Part shown: in pieces, positions 6,402 to 7,821 of the stretch
Layout: each line of letters begins with the position of its first letter
Numbering within the stretch: the stretch's first letter is position 1
Source: an uncultured Flavobacteriales bacterium
Lineage (GTDB): Bacteria > Bacteroidota > Bacteroidia > Flavobacteriales_D > Crocinitomicaceae
Assembly: GCA_903899795.1 (NCBI GenBank)
Contig: CAIUKX010000381.1
Span: 1 to 7,821 of the forward strand
DNA length: 7,821 nt
Reading direction: 5' to 3'
The notes under the pieces: generated by a model
What the model saw: only the letters and a program-made list of their open reading frames with translations
What the model was told of the DNA's origin: nothing
Databases searched by the model: none
Translations under genes and position numbers: made by a program

Positions 6402-7310
6402 ATGAAAAAAGGTTTACTTACAATTGGGGCTTTCTTAACCCTATCTTTTTCTATGAATGCGCAAGTGGATACACTTTCTGCATTTTTCACTGGGACACCA
6501 GCTTTATATCCATTAGATGCAGATGCTACACCTGATAGCGGGTTTGTTACAGGAACAAACATGTATGGTGACTTGGCAAAAATGCAATTATTTGATGCTT
6601 CAACAGGAGTTATTTCTGGTGGTACAATCACAGGAGCTGTTTTAGCAGTACCTTTCAAAGTAGATAACGGTGGTTCTTTTAAAGTATCTGTTTGGGCTGA
6701 TCAAAGTGGTTCTGCAGCAGCTACAACTTTAGGTAGTTCAACTGTAACTTTAGCTTCTGTTGATACAACTGTTGCTGGATTTCATATGATTGGTACTTCT
6801 GGTTTCTATAATGTGCATGTTACTTTTGGTACTCCAATTGCTATTCCTGCAGGTCACAAATTTTGGGCAGGAATTGAAATGCCTACTACAACAGGTGATA
6901 TTATGGCTGTAATGACAAATTCATTTGGTGATGCTCCAGATTCACTTCATTGTGGTGAGGTTTGGAATGATAATACATTCCATTTGATTAAAACACCTTG
7001 GGGACTTCCAGGAGCAATTGCTTTGGCTGTTTATCCAGTTTGTCACTTCGTTGGAGCTGGTTTAGCTGAAACTACTGCGACTACTGCATCTGTTTATCCA
7101 AACCCTGCAAATGATGTGTTGAACTTCAACTTGGATGGTACAGCAAAATCTATCGAAATCATTTCTATGGAAGGTAAACTTGTAGCTTCTGAAAACGTAA
7201 CAGGAACTACTGCGACTGTTAATGTTGGTCACTTAACTACAGGTATATACATGTACCAAGTTATAACTGCAAATGGTATTGTTACAACAAACAAATTTGT
7301 AAAAAAATAA
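6402..7310 (+). CDS. Secreted T9SS-dependent protein of unknown function, paralog 3
   Basis: This 302-residue protein is the third copy of the family. The signal peptide is 1-20 (KK, hydrophobic core, MNA), with predicted cleavage before Q21, then DTLSAFFTG at 23-31. The body carries DSG, GDLAKMQLFD, GVISGGTITGAVLAVP, GGSFKVSVW, HKFWAGI from H152 and YPVCHFVGAG at 211-220. Residues 230-302 form the type A sorting domain (YPNP, SMEGK, GIYMYQV, FVKK end). The mature body has two cysteines, in LHCGE and PVCHF, that the other complete copies do not have at both places; a disulfide is possible after export. Codon choice differs from paralog 1: by hand count Gly is about 21 GGT to 9 GGA here, against about 8 to 15 there. 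That may reflect stronger expression or a different history. It has its own terminator and candidate promoter, so it is probably transcribed alone. Confidence 0.9.
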   Translation: MKKGLLTIGAFLTLSFSMNAQVDTLSAFFTGTPALYPLDADATPDSGFVTGTNMYGDLAKMQLFDASTGVISGGTITGAVLAVPFKVDNGGSFKVSVWADQSGSAAATTLGSSTVTLASVDTTVAGFHMIGTSGFYNVHVTFGTPIAIPAGHKFWAGIEMPTTTGDIMAVMTNSFGDAPDSLHCGEVWNDNTFHLIKTPWGLPGAIALAVYPVCHFVGAGLAETTATTASVYPNPANDVLNFNLDGTAKSIEIISMEGKLVASENVTGTTATVNVGHLTTGIYMYQVITANGIVTTNKFVKK

Positions 7311-7330
7311 TTTTAGTAAATTCTACTAAG

Positions 7331-7361
7331 AAGACGGCTATCCTTTGGGTAGCCGTTTTTT
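7331..7361 (+). terminator. Rho-independent terminator of paralog 3
   Basis: ACGGCTATCC (7334-7343) pairs with GGGTAGCCGT (7347-7356) with one G-T pair around a TTT loop, and six T follow (7356-7361). This is the strongest terminator in the window and lies 23 bases after the stop codon of paralog 3. Confidence 0.92.
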
Positions 7362-7366
7362 GTTTT

Positions 7367-7402
7367 AGTAATCAGATTATTCAATGAATAATTCTGATTA
7401 CT
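7367..7402. repeat. 16-bp inverted repeat between paralog 3 terminator and paralog 4
   Basis: AGTAATCAGA (7367-7376) pairs with TCTGATTACT (7393-7402), and TTATTC (7377-7382) pairs with GAATAA (7386-7391). There is one bulged T (7392) and a 3-base loop. It begins five bases after the terminator T-run and ends 31 bases before the paralog 4 ATG. Its right end overlaps TACTTTTA (7399-7406), the only plausible -7 box for that gene (seven of eight positions). It could be an operator or leader structure, or a second terminator, since TTTT follows the stem. Confidence 0.6.
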
Positions 7403-7433
7403 TTTATGGTGATCAATTATTCGATACTCATTC

Positions 7434-7821
7434 ATGAAAAAAATAGCAGTCGCATTCAGTTTTTTATTCTTTATTGTATTCACCACTTTTTCTCAGGTAG
7501 ACACGTTAACCGAGTTTTTTACAGGATCGACAGATTTGTTTAGGGCAGACAAAACACATCCCTACGATAGTGGTTATGTGACAGGGAATAATGCATACAA
7601 TGATGTTGCTAAAATGCAATTGTTTGACGCGAATACAGGATTACTTTTTGAAGGACAAATTACTTCTGTGTTGGTAGGAATTCCTAAAAAGGTAGATTCC
7701 GGAGGATCGTTCAAAATTGCGATTTGGAATAATGATAATGGAACGCCTTCAACTTCACTTATCGAAAGAATAATACCAATTGCTTCGTTAGATACGACAA
7801 ACTGGAAAACTGCGGAATTAA
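7434..7821 (+). CDS. Secreted protein of unknown function, paralog 4, 3' end outside window
   Basis: The frame opens with ATG at 7434 and is uninterrupted to the right edge, giving 129 residues. Signal peptide 1-20 (KK, then a Phe-rich hydrophobic core ending TFS), with predicted cleavage before Q21. The mature part follows the family closely: DTLTEFFTG (23-31), DSG (45-47), NDVAKMQLFD (56-65), then GGSFKIAIWNNDNGTPSTS (90-108). The C-terminal half, including any sorting domain, is beyond the window, so T9SS export is inferred from the complete paralogs. It lies 123 bases after paralog 3, behind a strong terminator and an inverted repeat, and so probably depends on its own promoter. It shares the DSG motif with paralogs 2 and 3 but not with paralog 1. 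Function is unknown. Confidence 0.88.
   Translation, partial: MKKIAVAFSFLFFIVFTTFSQVDTLTEFFTGSTDLFRADKTHPYDSGYVTGNNAYNDVAKMQLFDANTGLLFEGQITSVLVGIPKKVDSGGSFKIAIWNNDNGTPSTSLIERIIPIASLDTTNWKTAEL

Noticed and set aside
6278..6658. Overlapping frames on both strands at the start of paralog 3
   Set aside because: Paralog 3 has a signal peptide and family motifs in its own frame; the others are shadows.

Overview
The window reads as chromosomal DNA from a member of the Bacteroidota, most likely Flavobacteriales (Crocinitomicaceae or Fluviicola-like; this placement is inference). The grounds are AT-rich intergenic DNA, promoters of the TAnnTTTG type, starts without Shine-Dalgarno sequences, and secreted proteins ending in type IX secretion (T9SS) type A sorting domains.

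Layout. Positions 2-1849 hold the 3' part of an amino acid permease of the APC superfamily, whose start lies outside the window. A 96-bp gap with a clear consensus promoter leads to ffh (1946-3295), the signal recognition particle GTPase. Downstream, from 3529 to the right edge, is an accessory-looking block: four paralogous secreted proteins on the + strand (3529-4410, 5214-6131, 6402-7310 and 7434 to the edge, the last one partial). A single HutD/Ves-family cupin gene lies on the - strand (4448-5032) between the first and second paralogs.

The four paralogs share one plan. Each has a signal peptide whose predicted cleavage leaves an N-terminal Gln, followed by a D-T-L-x-x-F-F-T-G mature N-terminus and a body of about 190 residues that looks all-beta. 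The three complete copies end in a T9SS sorting domain of about 72-74 residues. I do not recognise the body domain as a named family. The three complete copies are each followed by a rho-independent terminator and preceded by a candidate promoter, so this is an array of separate transcription units rather than an operon. Genes 1 and 3 share an 8-bp upstream element at identical spacing from the -7 box. A 16-bp inverted repeat sits just before gene 4.

Functional picture. Ffh serves co-translational targeting to the inner membrane. The permease imports amino acids. The paralogs probably leave the cell by Sec followed by T9SS and end up on the surface or in the medium, with unknown function. No RNA genes, CRISPR arrays, insertion sequences or phage genes are visible. 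No gap between genes exceeds 300 bases.
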